64,000 bases of DNA from Devosia sp. RR2S18 (GCF_030177755.1 NZ_CP126539.1:62001-126000); one strand, 5' to 3'; positions 25,381-33,581 are shown, numbered from the stretch's first letter. The notes: a model not told the origin generated them from the sequence alone. Numbers and translations: made by a program.

Positions 25381-25456
25381 CTGTCTGAAACGCCTGCACG
25401 CGCATCCCCGCGGAACGGATGCCCAGCCCCGCCATTTTGGTGAGACAAGGACAGGG

Positions 25457-25738
25457 ATGATCGCCATGGCAACTCCGACCACGGACCAGATCCGCAACCA
25501 GATCGACAGCGGCAATACCGGCGAAAAGGTAGAATCCTCCGATCCGGCCGCCGCGCCGCTGGGCACCGATGCCGAGGCGGGCGGTCAGGCGCCAACGGCG
25601 GCCGAACGGCGCATGGAGGTAAAGACCCAGCCGAAACTGCGCCACCGGCGCGATTCGGCCGGCATTCCAATGTATGGCGGCTTTGTCGCGGCAGCGAGCG
25701 TGCTCGTCTTGGGTGCAGCCTGGCTCGGAAGCCTCTAG
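25457..25738 (+). CDS. hypothetical small protein with a C-terminal transmembrane helix
   Basis: The 93-aa product has a polar, disordered N-terminal two thirds (many Gly, Glu, Thr, Ala) and a single C-terminal membrane helix, YGGFVAAASVLVLGAAWLGS, near residues 73-92. A basic segment KLRHRRDSAG precedes the helix, predicting an N-in tail-anchored topology. AAGG lies 6 bp before the ATG at 25457, and an alternative ATG is 9 bp downstream. I do not recognise the family. It shares its control region with padR, so PadR control is likely. It ends 4 bp from the convergent reductase gene. Confidence 0.65.
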   Translation: MIAMATPTTDQIRNQIDSGNTGEKVESSDPAAAPLGTDAEAGGQAPTAAERRMEVKTQPKLRHRRDSAGIPMYGGFVAAASVLVLGAAWLGSL

Positions 25739-25742
25739 TCGG

Positions 25743-26729
25743 CTAGACTGTGGTGCCTTCCGAGACGTGGCGGTCAAACTGGCCGCGCTTGCGGAACCGC
25801 CACATATAGGTGGGCAGGATCGCGCTCATCGGAACGGGCGCAATGTCGAAGGCGGTGAAATCGCGCTTCTCCTTGGTCGCGGCATCGCTCACCACATTGT
25901 CGACGCCCAGGAGGTTGATCTGATCCTTGGTAATCAGCGGCTGGCCCGGCATCACGCTCATTACGGAAGCCATCATCTTGGTCGCACCGATGGGCATAGG
26001 CACCAGGGCCTTCTTGCGCTGCGTCTCGTGCAGCACGCGCTCGAGCAGCTCACGATGGGTCACCACTTCTGGCCCACCCAATTCATAGGCCCGACCGGTC
26101 TTCACGTGGCCGTCCATGGCCATCACGAAGGCGCGCGCGACATCGCCGACATAAACCGGCTGAAAGCGTGTCTTGCCATGGATCAATGGCATGAAGGGCA
26201 GCATGCGCGAGAGCGTGCCCATGAGATTGAAGAAGCCGTCATCGGGCCCAAAGATGATCGAGGGCCGCAGGATCACTGCCTCGGGAAAGACCTGGAGAGT
26301 TGCCTGCTCACCACCCAGCTTGGAAGCTGCATAAGCGCTGACATCGGCGGCCCGGTCGACGCCTAGCGCCGACATATGCACCAATACGGGAACGCCGGCA
26401 GCCTTAGCGGCCTCGGCGATGGTCTTGGCCCCGTCGACATGCACCGCCCGGAAGCTCTGCGCCCCCGCTTGCGCGCCGATGCCCACCAGGTTGATCACCG
26501 CATCGGCATCGCGCACGGCGTGCTGCACCGAATGAGGATATCGCAGATTGGCCTGCACCGTCTGGATCTGCCCCACCACGCCAAAAGTTTTCACCGGCAG
26601 CGCGAGATCGGGCCGCCGGACGGCAACGCGGACACGATGACCGGCTCGGGCCAGTTCCTGAACGAGGCGCATGCCAACGAAGCCGGACCCTCCAAAGACG
26701 GTGACGGTTTTTTGGGCAAGACGGTCCAT
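25743..26729 (-). CDS. NAD(P)H-binding, complex I NDUFA9-like oxidoreductase
   Basis: The 328-aa protein is an atypical short-chain dehydrogenase: the N-terminal VFGGSGFVGMRLVQELARAG (residues 10-29) binds NAD(P), and NLVGIG, LVHMSALG and YAASKLGGEQA follow in the usual order. In the last, Tyr-x3-Lys is kept. Proteins of this type are annotated as complex I NDUFA9-like and may help ubiquinone-related or quality-control reactions. The ATG at 26729 with AAGG-like upstream sequence gives the family N-terminus; the longer reading frame begins in a non-conserved arginine-rich stretch. Confidence 0.86.
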   Translation of the reverse strand: MDRLAQKTVTVFGGSGFVGMRLVQELARAGHRVRVAVRRPDLALPVKTFGVVGQIQTVQANLRYPHSVQHAVRDADAVINLVGIGAQAGAQSFRAVHVDGAKTIAEAAKAAGVPVLVHMSALGVDRAADVSAYAASKLGGEQATLQVFPEAVILRPSIIFGPDDGFFNLMGTLSRMLPFMPLIHGKTRFQPVYVGDVARAFVMAMDGHVKTGRAYELGGPEVVTHRELLERVLHETQRKKALVPMPIGATKMMASVMSVMPGQPLITKDQINLLGVDNVVSDAATKEKRDFTAFDIAPVPMSAILPTYMWRFRKRGQFDRHVSEGTTV

Positions 26730-26876
26730 AAGGAAAGGCTCCGGTGCGGGCAGGCAGGATGGCTTGCTTCTAAACCAAGCCTCGCCGCGCTGTCGAGGCC
26801 TCACGCGGCGCGACACATCTTGACTCGTCGGCTCTTTTGTTCTCTTTTTGTTCTAGGCGCACTGAGGAGGCGTATC

Positions 26877-27237
26877 GTGCCAGAAACTCGCACCTATTCC
26901 GGCCAGTGCCATTGCGGCGCCGTCCGCTTCACCGCCACAACCGATCTCTCGAGCCCCGCCGAGTGCAATTGTTCGCGTTGCCGGCGCCTGGGCTGGACCA
27001 TGCAGGCGGTGCCCGACAGCGCCTTTGCCTTGCAGCGGGGAGGCGGCGCTTGGCACCTATCATTTCAACACCAACACCATCGATCACCTTTTCTGCCGCA
27101 CCTGCGGCATTGAGAGCTTCGCCCGCGGCAGCGATGGCAAGGGCAATCCTATGGTGATGATCAATATCAACTGCCTGGAGGATGCGCCGCCGATCGATCG
27201 GTCGACCATCAAGCACTGGGACGGGGCGAACATCTGA
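26877..27237 (+). pseudogene. GFA-family (glutathione-dependent formaldehyde-activating-like) gene, frameshifted
   Basis: A GTG at 26877 with GAGGAGG upstream begins YSGQCHCGAVRFTATT and CNCSRCRRLG, the zinc-binding core of the GFA/CENP-V fold. The frame departs from the family after FALQ. The following frame continues correctly with LGTYHFNTNTIDHLFCRTCG, ARGSDGKGNPMVMININCL and a normal C-terminus. One extra G in the run at 27037-27040 explains the shift; removing it joins the halves (FALQRE-AALGTYHF). Both halves look conserved, so this is either a recent lesion or a homopolymer sequencing error. The intact protein would have about 119 aa. Confidence 0.8.
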
Positions 27238-27297
27238 CTCTCGAGCGAGAAAGCGCATTGACATCCCCATGCGCTGCCCCTAGTTACACCGGCGCTC

Positions 27298-27382
27298 GCC
27301 CAGATGGCGGAATTGGTAGACGCGCACGGTTCAGGTCCGTGTGCCGCAAGGCGTGGAAGTTCGAGTCTTCTTCTGGGCACCA
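27298..27382 (+). tRNA. tRNA-Leu(CAG)
   Basis: The acceptor stem GCCCAGA (27298-27304) pairs with TCTGGGC (27372-27378), with discriminator A and encoded CCA. The anticodon loop in ACGGTTCAGGTCCGT presents CAG. The long variable arm (TGCCGCAAGGCGT) marks a class II tRNA, and the T-arm contains GTTCGAGTC. Confidence 0.96.
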
Positions 27383-27392
27383 AAACTCTCGA

Positions 27393-27424
27393 AAAGCCGT
27401 GCGACCCTTGGGTTGCGCGGCTTT
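27393..27424 (+). terminator. rho-independent terminator of tRNA-Leu
   Basis: A 14-bp imperfect stem (27393-27406 with 27411-27424; two G-T wobbles) and a 4-nt loop are followed by a short T-containing stretch (CGTGTTTC). Confidence 0.7.
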
Positions 27425-27549
27425 CGTGTTTCTGGCCCGCTTTTCCAGTTCCGACTTCGGTCCCCGGGCTCAGAGGTAGAACAGCCCCTCTCCATCCCAC
27501 TTGCAGAACCGATCTAGGCGTGATCGGCTGGAGCAAATGGGAGGGCAAC

Positions 27550-28044
27550 ATGCCAACGTCAGTCGGATGGTCGAAGTCGCAGGTGGTGCTGCACTGGACA
27601 ACGGTGGCCCTGGTCATCTTTCAGTTGTTCATCGGGGATGCCATGAGCGCGGCCTGGCAGGCGCGCCAGGAGGGTGGACCCGTCGAGATGAACCTCGGCG
27701 CGATCCTGCACATCATTGCCGGGGTGAGCGTTCTGCTGATCATGCTTTACCGGCTCTACCTCCGGCGCACGCACGGCCACCCGCCGCGTCCCGAAAACCA
27801 ACCGAAGTGGGCCGCGACGCTTGGGGCGATCACCCACGGCGCGCTCTACCTGCTGCTCCTGGCCATGCCGCTCAGCGGCGCTGTGGCCTGGTTCTTCGGT
27901 GTCGAAGGCGCCGCTAACGTGCATGAAGGCCCGCTCCGCATCGCGTTGATTGCGGTGGTCCTGCTGCACGCAGCCGGCGCGCTCGTCGAGCACTTCGTCT
28001 TCCAGAGTCCCTCGCTCAAACGCATGCTAAAACCCGAGTCCTAA
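27550..28044 (+). CDS. cytochrome b561 family diheme membrane protein
   Basis: The 164-aa protein has four membrane helices with conserved histidines at expected places: SKSQVVLHWTTVALVIFQLF (helix 1), LGAILHIIAGVSVLLIM (helix 2), ITHGALYLLLLAMPLSG (helix 3) and ALIAVVLLHAAGALVEHF (helix 4). It is the bacterial CybB-type, moving electrons between quinones and superoxide or other partners. GGAGGG ahead of the ATG at 27550 fixes the start, excluding a longer frame that would include the tRNA-Leu gene. It appears monocistronic. Confidence 0.9.
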   Translation: MPTSVGWSKSQVVLHWTTVALVIFQLFIGDAMSAAWQARQEGGPVEMNLGAILHIIAGVSVLLIMLYRLYLRRTHGHPPRPENQPKWAATLGAITHGALYLLLLAMPLSGAVAWFFGVEGAANVHEGPLRIALIAVVLLHAAGALVEHFVFQSPSLKRMLKPES

Positions 28045-28079
28045 CACCGGCGTCGGCAACTCCAGGCTTGTATCACAAC

Positions 28080-28179
28080 CCCCACCCGACCTCCCCCTCA
28101 TGAGGGGGAGGAGAAGAGTGTTCCGTGCACGTAACCGAGTGGAGCCCTCCCTCCCCTCATCGAGGGAGGTTAGGTGGGG
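28080..28179. repeat. nested palindromic intergenic repeat
   Basis: A 22-bp perfect palindrome occupies 28090-28111 (core CTCATGAG flanked by runs of C and G). A second hairpin, CCTCCCTC / GAGGGAGG (28146-28169), follows, and outer arms CCCCACC (28080-28086) and GGTGGGG (28173-28179) bracket both, giving a cruciform-like unit of 100 bp. The spacer at 51443-51480 shares its CCCCCACCCG-GCCTCCCCCT core. Confidence 0.75.
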
Positions 28180-28282
28180 TCTCTACCCGCCAAATCTATT
28201 CACTTATCCCCATCCCCAAAACCTCAGCTACACTCCCCTTCACTCCCCCGCAGGAGCGGCGCTGCAGCGACCAGACAGGCGG

Positions 28283-28476
28283 GTGGAACCACGGGACTTC
28301 GGGGAGATCGCCCCCGGAGTGGGTCCGAGCGGTGTTGGTCGGATATACGCCTCTCCCTGCCTGCTTTGGGGAGACGCAACACCAGCTGGTCCGGCAAATC
28401 CCGGCTAACCCCGAGGCGAAGTCGTCTCACCTATTACTAATCCCAAGAGGCGGTTTCGCCTCGGGGTCCGCTCCAC
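28283..28476. other. candidate structured RNA region, class unknown
   Basis: In the 540-bp gene-free stretch before rnd (28045-28584), after the palindromic repeat, several strong dyads cluster: CTTCGGGG / CCCCGGAG (28297-28319), GGTGTTG / CAACACC, a hairpin with GCCTCTCCC / GGGGAGACGC, and CCCCGAGGCGAA / TTCGCCTCGGGG (arms 12 bp, about 33-nt loop). Outer GTGGA / TCCAC and GGAC / GTCC pairs could close a rod of about 190 nt. This size and shape recall 6S RNA, but I cannot confirm any family, and strand is uncertain. No convincing protein frame with a ribosome site lies here. Confidence 0.3.
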
Positions 28477-28584
28477 TTCGCGCAACCGACGGATCACGCC
28501 CGGCGGAGCTTGACCGTGCCCGCCTTTCCAACGCCCCTTTGCTGTGCCAAGAGGATAGAAACGACGCCAAGAGATGAGCACCTG

Positions 28585-29199
28585 ATGACCGTTCGACTGC
28601 ACCGTGGCGACCTGCCCGACCTGTCCCGCTATGGCCGCGAAGTAGCCATCGACACCGAGACCATGGGGCTCAACCCACATCGCGATCGGCTCTGCGTCGT
28701 CCAGCTCTCAGCCGGCGACGGCAGCGCCGACGTTGTGCAGATCCCCCAAGACGCGACCGAGGCGCCGAACCTCGTCAGGCTCCTTGCCGACCCCGACGTC
28801 ACCAAGATTTTCCACTATGGCCGTTTTGATATTGCCGTGCTCCGGCATCGGTTTGGCGTGGTGACCGGGCCGATCTACTGCACCAAGATCGCCTCCAAGC
28901 TGGTGCGCACCTATACCGATCGTCACGGGCTTAAGGACCTGGTGCGCGAATTGCTCAATGTCGACATGAGCAAGCAGCAGCAGAGCTCGGACTGGGGCCA
29001 GGACAAGCTCTCCGACGCCCAGCTCGATTATGCCGCCTCCGATGTCCGCTATCTCCACGACCTCAAGCGCCATCTCGATCGCATGCTGCGCCGGGAAAAC
29101 CGCATGGAGATCGCTCAGGCTTGTTTCGAGTTCCTCAAGACACGCTGCGAGCTTGATCTGCTCGGCTGGGATGAAAACGACATCTTTGCCCATAGCTGA
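28585..29199 (+). CDS. rnd: ribonuclease D (short form, exonuclease domain only)
   Basis: The 204-aa protein is a DEDDy 3'-5' exonuclease: AIDTETMGL carries Asp23 and Glu25, FHYGRFDIAVL the second Asp, and LDYAASDVRYLHDL the Tyr and final Asp. It lacks the HRDC domains of E. coli RNase D, as is usual for the short alphaproteobacterial forms. It trims 3' ends of tRNA and other stable RNA. The start at 28585 was chosen over a longer frame because the N-terminal TVRLHRGDL matches the family. It precedes lptC by 19 bp. Confidence 0.9.
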   Translation: MTVRLHRGDLPDLSRYGREVAIDTETMGLNPHRDRLCVVQLSAGDGSADVVQIPQDATEAPNLVRLLADPDVTKIFHYGRFDIAVLRHRFGVVTGPIYCTKIASKLVRTYTDRHGLKDLVRELLNVDMSKQQQSSDWGQDKLSDAQLDYAASDVRYLHDLKRHLDRMLRRENRMEIAQACFEFLKTRCELDLLGWDENDIFAHS

Positions 29200-29218
29200 C
29201 GGGAAGGAAACAGCGGAC

Positions 29219-29860
29219 GTGGCGACCGATCTTCACGCCGATGCGGCCCAGCGACAGGCGACCTATCAGCGCCTTGCCGCCCGCAACAAGGTGGTGTCGG
29301 CGCTGCGTTGGGCCGTGCCCACTCTGGGCGTGCTGACCCTGGTTGGCCTTATCGGGCAAATCTATCTGTCGAGCCTGGGCAATCGCTTCAGCATCGGCCA
29401 GGTCAGCGTCACGCGCGAAGCCATCTCCATTGCGGCGCCCGAATATGCAGGCGTGCTGCCCGATGGTTCGACCTACCGCGTCTGGGCGGATACGGCGGAG
29501 GCTGCAACGGGGGCCACCAATCTGATCGGGCTGACCGACGCTGCCCTGACGATGAACCGCTCGACCGGCATCACCATGCAGGTCAACGCGCCCCAGGCGA
29601 TGCTGGACACCACTAGTGAGCGCGTCATCATCGAGGACATTGCCTATGTCGAGGACTCCACTGGTACAGCGGGTACAGTCCACGACTCGGTGTTCGACTA
29701 CGCCACGCAAACCCTAACGGGTGAGGGTGACGTGGAAATCGACTATGCGGACGGCACGCAGCTCGTCGCCCGCGGCATGACTTATGACGCCGAGGGCCTG
29801 ATCTGGACATTTTCCAATGCCAAGGTCACCCTACCCTCGACGCCCGGAGCCGATCCTTGA
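29219..29860 (+). CDS. lptC: LPS export ABC transporter periplasmic protein LptC
   Basis: The 213-aa protein has one N-terminal membrane helix (LGVLTLVGLIGQIYL, near residues 40-55) and then an OmpA-like beta-jellyroll (RVWADTAEAATGATNLIGLTD, VDYATQTLTGEGDV) of the LptC/DUF1239 family. It links LptB2FG in the inner membrane to LptA. No ATG has a good ribosome site: GTG 29219, with GGAAGG 9-10 bp upstream, is favoured; an ATG at 29171 would overlap rnd by 29 bp. Its stop overlaps the start of lptA by one base. The sequence is poorly conserved, so context (lptA, lptB) weighs heavily. Confidence 0.82.
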   Translation: MATDLHADAAQRQATYQRLAARNKVVSALRWAVPTLGVLTLVGLIGQIYLSSLGNRFSIGQVSVTREAISIAAPEYAGVLPDGSTYRVWADTAEAATGATNLIGLTDAALTMNRSTGITMQVNAPQAMLDTTSERVIIEDIAYVEDSTGTAGTVHDSVFDYATQTLTGEGDVEIDYADGTQLVARGMTYDAEGLIWTFSNAKVTLPSTPGADP

Positions 29861-30315
29861 TGCGCACTGCCTTCCTCCTCGCACTGTTTCTGGGCTTTGT
29901 GACCGTGCCTGCGAGTGCGCAACAGCCGGTGGAGATCACCGCTGACCTCTTCACCGTCGACGAGAACTCGAGCGAGGCGGTGTTCACCGGCAATGTGGTG
30001 GTGATCCACCCCACAGTAACGGTCTGGGCGCCCAAGGTCGTGGCGATCTATGGCGACGGCGGCACTTCGGACATCGAGAGCTTCGTCGCCTCGGGCGGTG
30101 ATGTGAAGCTGCAAACCAGCGATCAAACCGCGACCGGCGAACAAGCCATCTTCACGCCAGGCGACCAGTTGCTGCGCCTTACCGGCAATGTGCTGGTGAC
30201 CAATGCCAGTGGAACGGTGGCCGCCCCTGAACTGGTGGTCAATCTCGAGACCAATGTCTCGACATTTACGGGCAACCAGGGCGGCCGGGTGACGGGAGTG
30301 TTCACCTCGCAATGA
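29860..30315 (+). CDS. lptA: periplasmic LPS transport protein LptA (OstA-like)
   Basis: The 151-aa protein has a signal peptide (RTAFLLALFLGFVTVPASA) and an OstA-type jellyroll core (VEITADLFTVDENSSEAVFTG, EQAIFTPGDQLLRLTGNV). It bridges LptC to the outer membrane LptDE complex for lipopolysaccharide export. The ATG at 29860 overlaps the TGA of lptC, and its own stop overlaps the ATG of lptB (ATGA), so the three proteins are translated in a coupled row. Confidence 0.9.
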   Translation: MRTAFLLALFLGFVTVPASAQQPVEITADLFTVDENSSEAVFTGNVVVIHPTVTVWAPKVVAIYGDGGTSDIESFVASGGDVKLQTSDQTATGEQAIFTPGDQLLRLTGNVLVTNASGTVAAPELVVNLETNVSTFTGNQGGRVTGVFTSQ

Positions 30316-31070
30316 ACGACCCCCAGTCCAAGCCGCGCGTCGACCAGACCGGTTGGCTGGTCGCCCACAACTTAGCCAAAAGTTTCGGCAAACGCGTCGT
30401 GGTGCGCGATGTCTCCATCGCCGTCCGCCGGGGCGAGGCGGTTGGACTGCTTGGGCCCAATGGGGCGGGCAAGACGACCGTCTTCACCATGATCATGGGG
30501 CTGGTCAAACCCGACAAGGGCGATATCAGCCTCGATGGACAGGCGATTACCCGCCTGCCGCTGTTCCAGCGCGGGCGCCTCGGCATCGGCTATCTGCCGC
30601 AGGAGCCGTCCATTTTCCGCGGGCTGACCGTCAGCGGCAACATCATGGCCGTGCTGGAAAACCATGTGAAGGGCAAGCGCGAACGCGAAGCGCGCCTCGA
30701 ATCGCTGCTGCAGGAATTCTCGATCACGCACCTTGCCAAATCCAGTGCCCTGGCCCTTTCGGGTGGCGAGCGGCGGCGTGTTGAAATCGCCCGCGCCCTG
30801 GCGGCCGATCCCGCCTTCATGCTGCTCGACGAACCCTTCGCCGGCGTCGATCCAATTGCCGTCAAGGAAGTCAAAGGGCTCGTGCGCCAGCTGACGCAAC
30901 GGGGTATCGGCGTGCTGATTACCGACCACGCCGTGCGCGAGACCCTGGGCCTCGTGGATCGCGCCTATGTGATCCATGGTGGCAAGGTGATGATCCAGGG
31001 GCGGCCTGAAACCATCAGCGCCGACCCTGACGCACGGCGCGTTTACCTGGGTGAAAATTTCGCGATCTAG
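30312..31070 (+). CDS. lptB: LPS export ABC transporter ATPase LptB
   Basis: The 252-aa ATPase has Walker A LGPNGAGKTTVF (residues 46-57), signature LSGGERRRVEIA, Walker B LLDEPFAGVDP and H-loop His in ITDHAVRETL. GIGYLPQEPSIFRGLTV is the LptB-specific Q-loop stretch. It powers LptB2FG extraction of lipopolysaccharide from the inner membrane. LptF and LptG are not in this window, which is usual in alphaproteobacteria. It precedes rpoN by 135 bp, a spacer with a sigma-54-type promoter. Confidence 0.96.
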   Translation: MNDPQSKPRVDQTGWLVAHNLAKSFGKRVVVRDVSIAVRRGEAVGLLGPNGAGKTTVFTMIMGLVKPDKGDISLDGQAITRLPLFQRGRLGIGYLPQEPSIFRGLTVSGNIMAVLENHVKGKREREARLESLLQEFSITHLAKSSALALSGGERRRVEIARALAADPAFMLLDEPFAGVDPIAVKEVKGLVRQLTQRGIGVLITDHAVRETLGLVDRAYVIHGGKVMIQGRPETISADPDARRVYLGENFAI

Positions 31071-31096
31071 AGACGTCGGTGACCTGATGCCACACT

Positions 31097-31112
31097 TGGC
31101 ATAGAACTTGCC
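31097..31112 (+). promoter_or_regulatory. candidate sigma-54 (-24/-12) promoter of rpoN
   Basis: TGGCATAGAACTTGCC matches the sigma-54 consensus TGGCACRNNNNTTGCW at every fixed position but two, with GG at -24 and GC at -12 correctly spaced. It lies 94 bp upstream of the rpoN ATG, suggesting autoregulation. Confidence 0.6.
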
Positions 31113-31205
31113 CAGGCGCTTGCCCCTTCTGGCAAATTACGGCATGGTCCGGCAAGAAACAGCCGGACACGGCTGAGAAGTTTTGCGCCAGAGGTTTGAC
31201 TAACA

Positions 31206-32711
31206 ATGGCACTTTCGCCGCGTCTGGAATTTCGTCAGGCGCAAAGCCTGACACTGACGCCGCAATTGATGCAGTCCATCCGGCTGCTGCAGCTGAGCCA
31301 TCTGGAGCTCAGCACCTTCGTCGACGAGGAATTGCTGCGCAATCCGCTCCTCGAGCGTGAAGATGGCGCCGAGCCGGGCGAAGCCAGCGACGTTCCTGAA
31401 CCGCAGGGTGAAGTTGCCGCGTACGAAGACACGTTCGAGCGCAGCGAGCGCATTGGTGACGCTGAGTCCATTGCTGACGGCTACGACACTGCGGTCGAGA
31501 ACATCTTTCCCGAACAGGGCCCCTCCGAAGGCGCGGCGCCCGTCAGTCGCCTGGATCGGAACGGGAGCAGCGAGGGCGGGGAAGCGCCCGACATCGATCA
31601 ATATGTCGCCTCCCGGCCGCTCCTGTCGGATCACCTGATGGCGCAGGCCAATATGATCCTGCGCACCACCGCCGACAGGCTGATTGCGCGCTATCTGGTC
31701 GATAGCCTCAACGAGGCCGGTTATCTTGTGGCGGATCTCGATGCCATCGCCGAGCAGTTGGGCGCCGAACGCGCCGATATCGAAGCCGTGCTTGAAGCCC
31801 TGCAGGGTTGCGACCCCATCGGGGTATTCGCCCGGTCGGTGCCGGAGTGCCTGGCCATCCAGCTACGCGACCGCGACCGGCTCGACCCGATCATGCAGGC
31901 GCTGCTCGATAACCTCGACCTTCTCGCCGAGCACAACATGGTCGGTCTGATGCGCGCCATCGGCTGCGATCGGGAGGACCTCCTCGACATGCTGGCCGAG
32001 CTGCGCCAGCTCGATCCCAAGCCCGGTCTGGCCTTCGACTCAGGGCCGGTTGAGTCGGTGGTGCCGGACGTCTTCGTGCGCCGCGGACCGGACGGCGCCT
32101 GGCAGATCGAGCTCAACAGCGAAGTGCTGCCGCGGGTGCTGGTCAACCGCGTCTATTATGCGAGCGTCACCAAAAAGACCCGCGATACCGCCGAAAAGAG
32201 CTTTCTGTCGGATTGTCTCGCCACCGCCAACTGGCTGACCAAGAGCCTCGACCAGCGGGCCCAGACCATCCTCAAGGTGGCTGCCGAAATCGTGCGCCAG
32301 CAGGACGGCTTTTTGGTGCATGGAATAGCCCATCTGCGTCCCATGACCCTGCGCAATGTGGCTGAGACCATCGACATGCATGAGTCCACGGTCAGCCGCG
32401 TCACCTCGAACAAGTACATCGCCACCCCGCGCGGGCTGTTCGAGATGAAGTATTTCTTCACCACCGCGATCGCTTCGAGCGATGGTGGCAGCGACCATTC
32501 GGCCGAAGCGGTACGGCACCGCATTCGGCAGCTGATCGACGCAGAGGCTGCCGATGGCGTTCTGTCGGACGACACCATTGCAGCCATGCTCAAGAAGGAG
32601 CAGGGGATCGACGTCGCCCGCCGAACCGTCGCCAAATACCGGGAGGGCATGAACATTGCCTCCTCCGTAATCCGCCGGCGCCAAAAGAAAAACCTTGCTC
32701 AGGTCGACTGA
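31206..32711 (+). CDS. rpoN: RNA polymerase sigma-54 factor RpoN
   Basis: The 501-aa protein has the glutamine-rich activator-interacting region I (RLEFRQAQSLTLTPQLMQ and SIRLLQLSHLEL), an acidic linker (residues about 50-120), the core-binding domain, and C-terminal HTH plus the RpoN box ARRTVAKYREGM that binds the -24 element. It directs transcription of nitrogen, carbon and stress genes under bacterial enhancer-binding proteins. No such activator is in the window. The order lptB-rpoN-hpf-ptsN is conserved in proteobacteria. Confidence 0.97.
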   Translation: MALSPRLEFRQAQSLTLTPQLMQSIRLLQLSHLELSTFVDEELLRNPLLEREDGAEPGEASDVPEPQGEVAAYEDTFERSERIGDAESIADGYDTAVENIFPEQGPSEGAAPVSRLDRNGSSEGGEAPDIDQYVASRPLLSDHLMAQANMILRTTADRLIARYLVDSLNEAGYLVADLDAIAEQLGAERADIEAVLEALQGCDPIGVFARSVPECLAIQLRDRDRLDPIMQALLDNLDLLAEHNMVGLMRAIGCDREDLLDMLAELRQLDPKPGLAFDSGPVESVVPDVFVRRGPDGAWQIELNSEVLPRVLVNRVYYASVTKKTRDTAEKSFLSDCLATANWLTKSLDQRAQTILKVAAEIVRQQDGFLVHGIAHLRPMTLRNVAETIDMHESTVSRVTSNKYIATPRGLFEMKYFFTTAIASSDGGSDHSAEAVRHRIRQLIDAEAADGVLSDDTIAAMLKKEQGIDVARRTVAKYREGMNIASSVIRRRQKKNLAQVD

Positions 32712-32953
32712 CCGCTCGGCCCAGCAAATCACTTTGGCATTAGCCAGTTTGGACCCATGCGGCCATCCTGTGGCAAAGAGCCGCCGGAAACGAACCGGGA
32801 GCGCCTATTGCGCATTGCGTCTCAAGCGAGCGCGGGTCTAGCATCGGCCTTGTCCACTTCCCACATCGGGAGTGCGACAAGCGTGATCCCGGAACCGGGG
32901 ACGGCTTCGGGAGATCCTCGCGTCGACACGACAAGCAAGGAAAAGAGGAAGCC

Positions 32954-33535
32954 ATGAGCTTACGGGTTTCGGGAAAGAACATGGATGTTGGCGATGCCCT
33001 GCGCGGCACTGCCGAGGAGCATTTCGAGGACGTCGTCGGTAAGTATTTCGATGGCGGCTATGATGGCCATCTAACCCTGCAACCTGATGGGTCGGGCTTC
33101 CGCGCCGATTGCGTCGTCCATCTCGATACCGGCGTGGTCTTGCAGGCCAGCGCTGCGGGTGGCGACCCTACCTCGGCCTACCAGATCATGTCGCAGCACA
33201 TTGAAAAGCGCCTGCGCCGCTACAATCGGCGGCTCAAGCAGCACCGGCGCGGGAATGGCAACACGGCGGGCGGCGACGGCCTGTCCGCCCAGTATACCGT
33301 CTTTGGCGCCTTTGATGATGTCGATGAAGTCGCCGAGGACTACGCCCCGCCCGTCGTGGCCGAGAGCACGCAGAATCTGCGCCAGATGAGTGTCGAGGAA
33401 GCGGTGATGGAACTCGACTTCACTGGCAACCCGGTGGTGATGTTCCGCCATGCTGGACATGGTGGGCTGAATGTGGTCTACCGCCGCGCTGACGGCAATA
33501 TAGGCTGGATCGATCCGGCCTTGAGCGCCAATTGA
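32954..33535 (+). CDS. hpf: ribosome hibernation promoting factor, long form
   Basis: The 193-aa protein has the N-terminal S30AE fold (LRVSGKNMDVGDALRGTAE, ends IEKRLRRYNRRLKQH) and a C-terminal dimerisation domain (RQMSVEEAVMELDFTGNPVV, ends GWIDP). The long form makes 100S ribosome dimers in stationary phase. GGAAG precedes the ATG at 32954. It follows rpoN by 242 bp; that gap has no clear gene. The two-domain length of 185-195 aa fits the alphaproteobacterial long HPF. Confidence 0.95.
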   Translation: MSLRVSGKNMDVGDALRGTAEEHFEDVVGKYFDGGYDGHLTLQPDGSGFRADCVVHLDTGVVLQASAAGGDPTSAYQIMSQHIEKRLRRYNRRLKQHRRGNGNTAGGDGLSAQYTVFGAFDDVDEVAEDYAPPVVAESTQNLRQMSVEEAVMELDFTGNPVVMFRHAGHGGLNVVYRRADGNIGWIDPALSAN

Positions 33536-33581
33536 GTGGCTCTCAAGCCTTAATCCAGCGTAGTTGATCCGGGGCGCATCG

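Noticed and set aside
28283..28476. Cobalamin, TPP or FMN riboswitch
   Set aside because: None of the conserved blocks of these riboswitches is present, and the next gene (rnd) is not a vitamin gene.
32730..32765. Second sigma-54 promoter before hpf
   Set aside because: TGGCATTAGCCAGTTTGG lacks the TTGC element at the right spacing.
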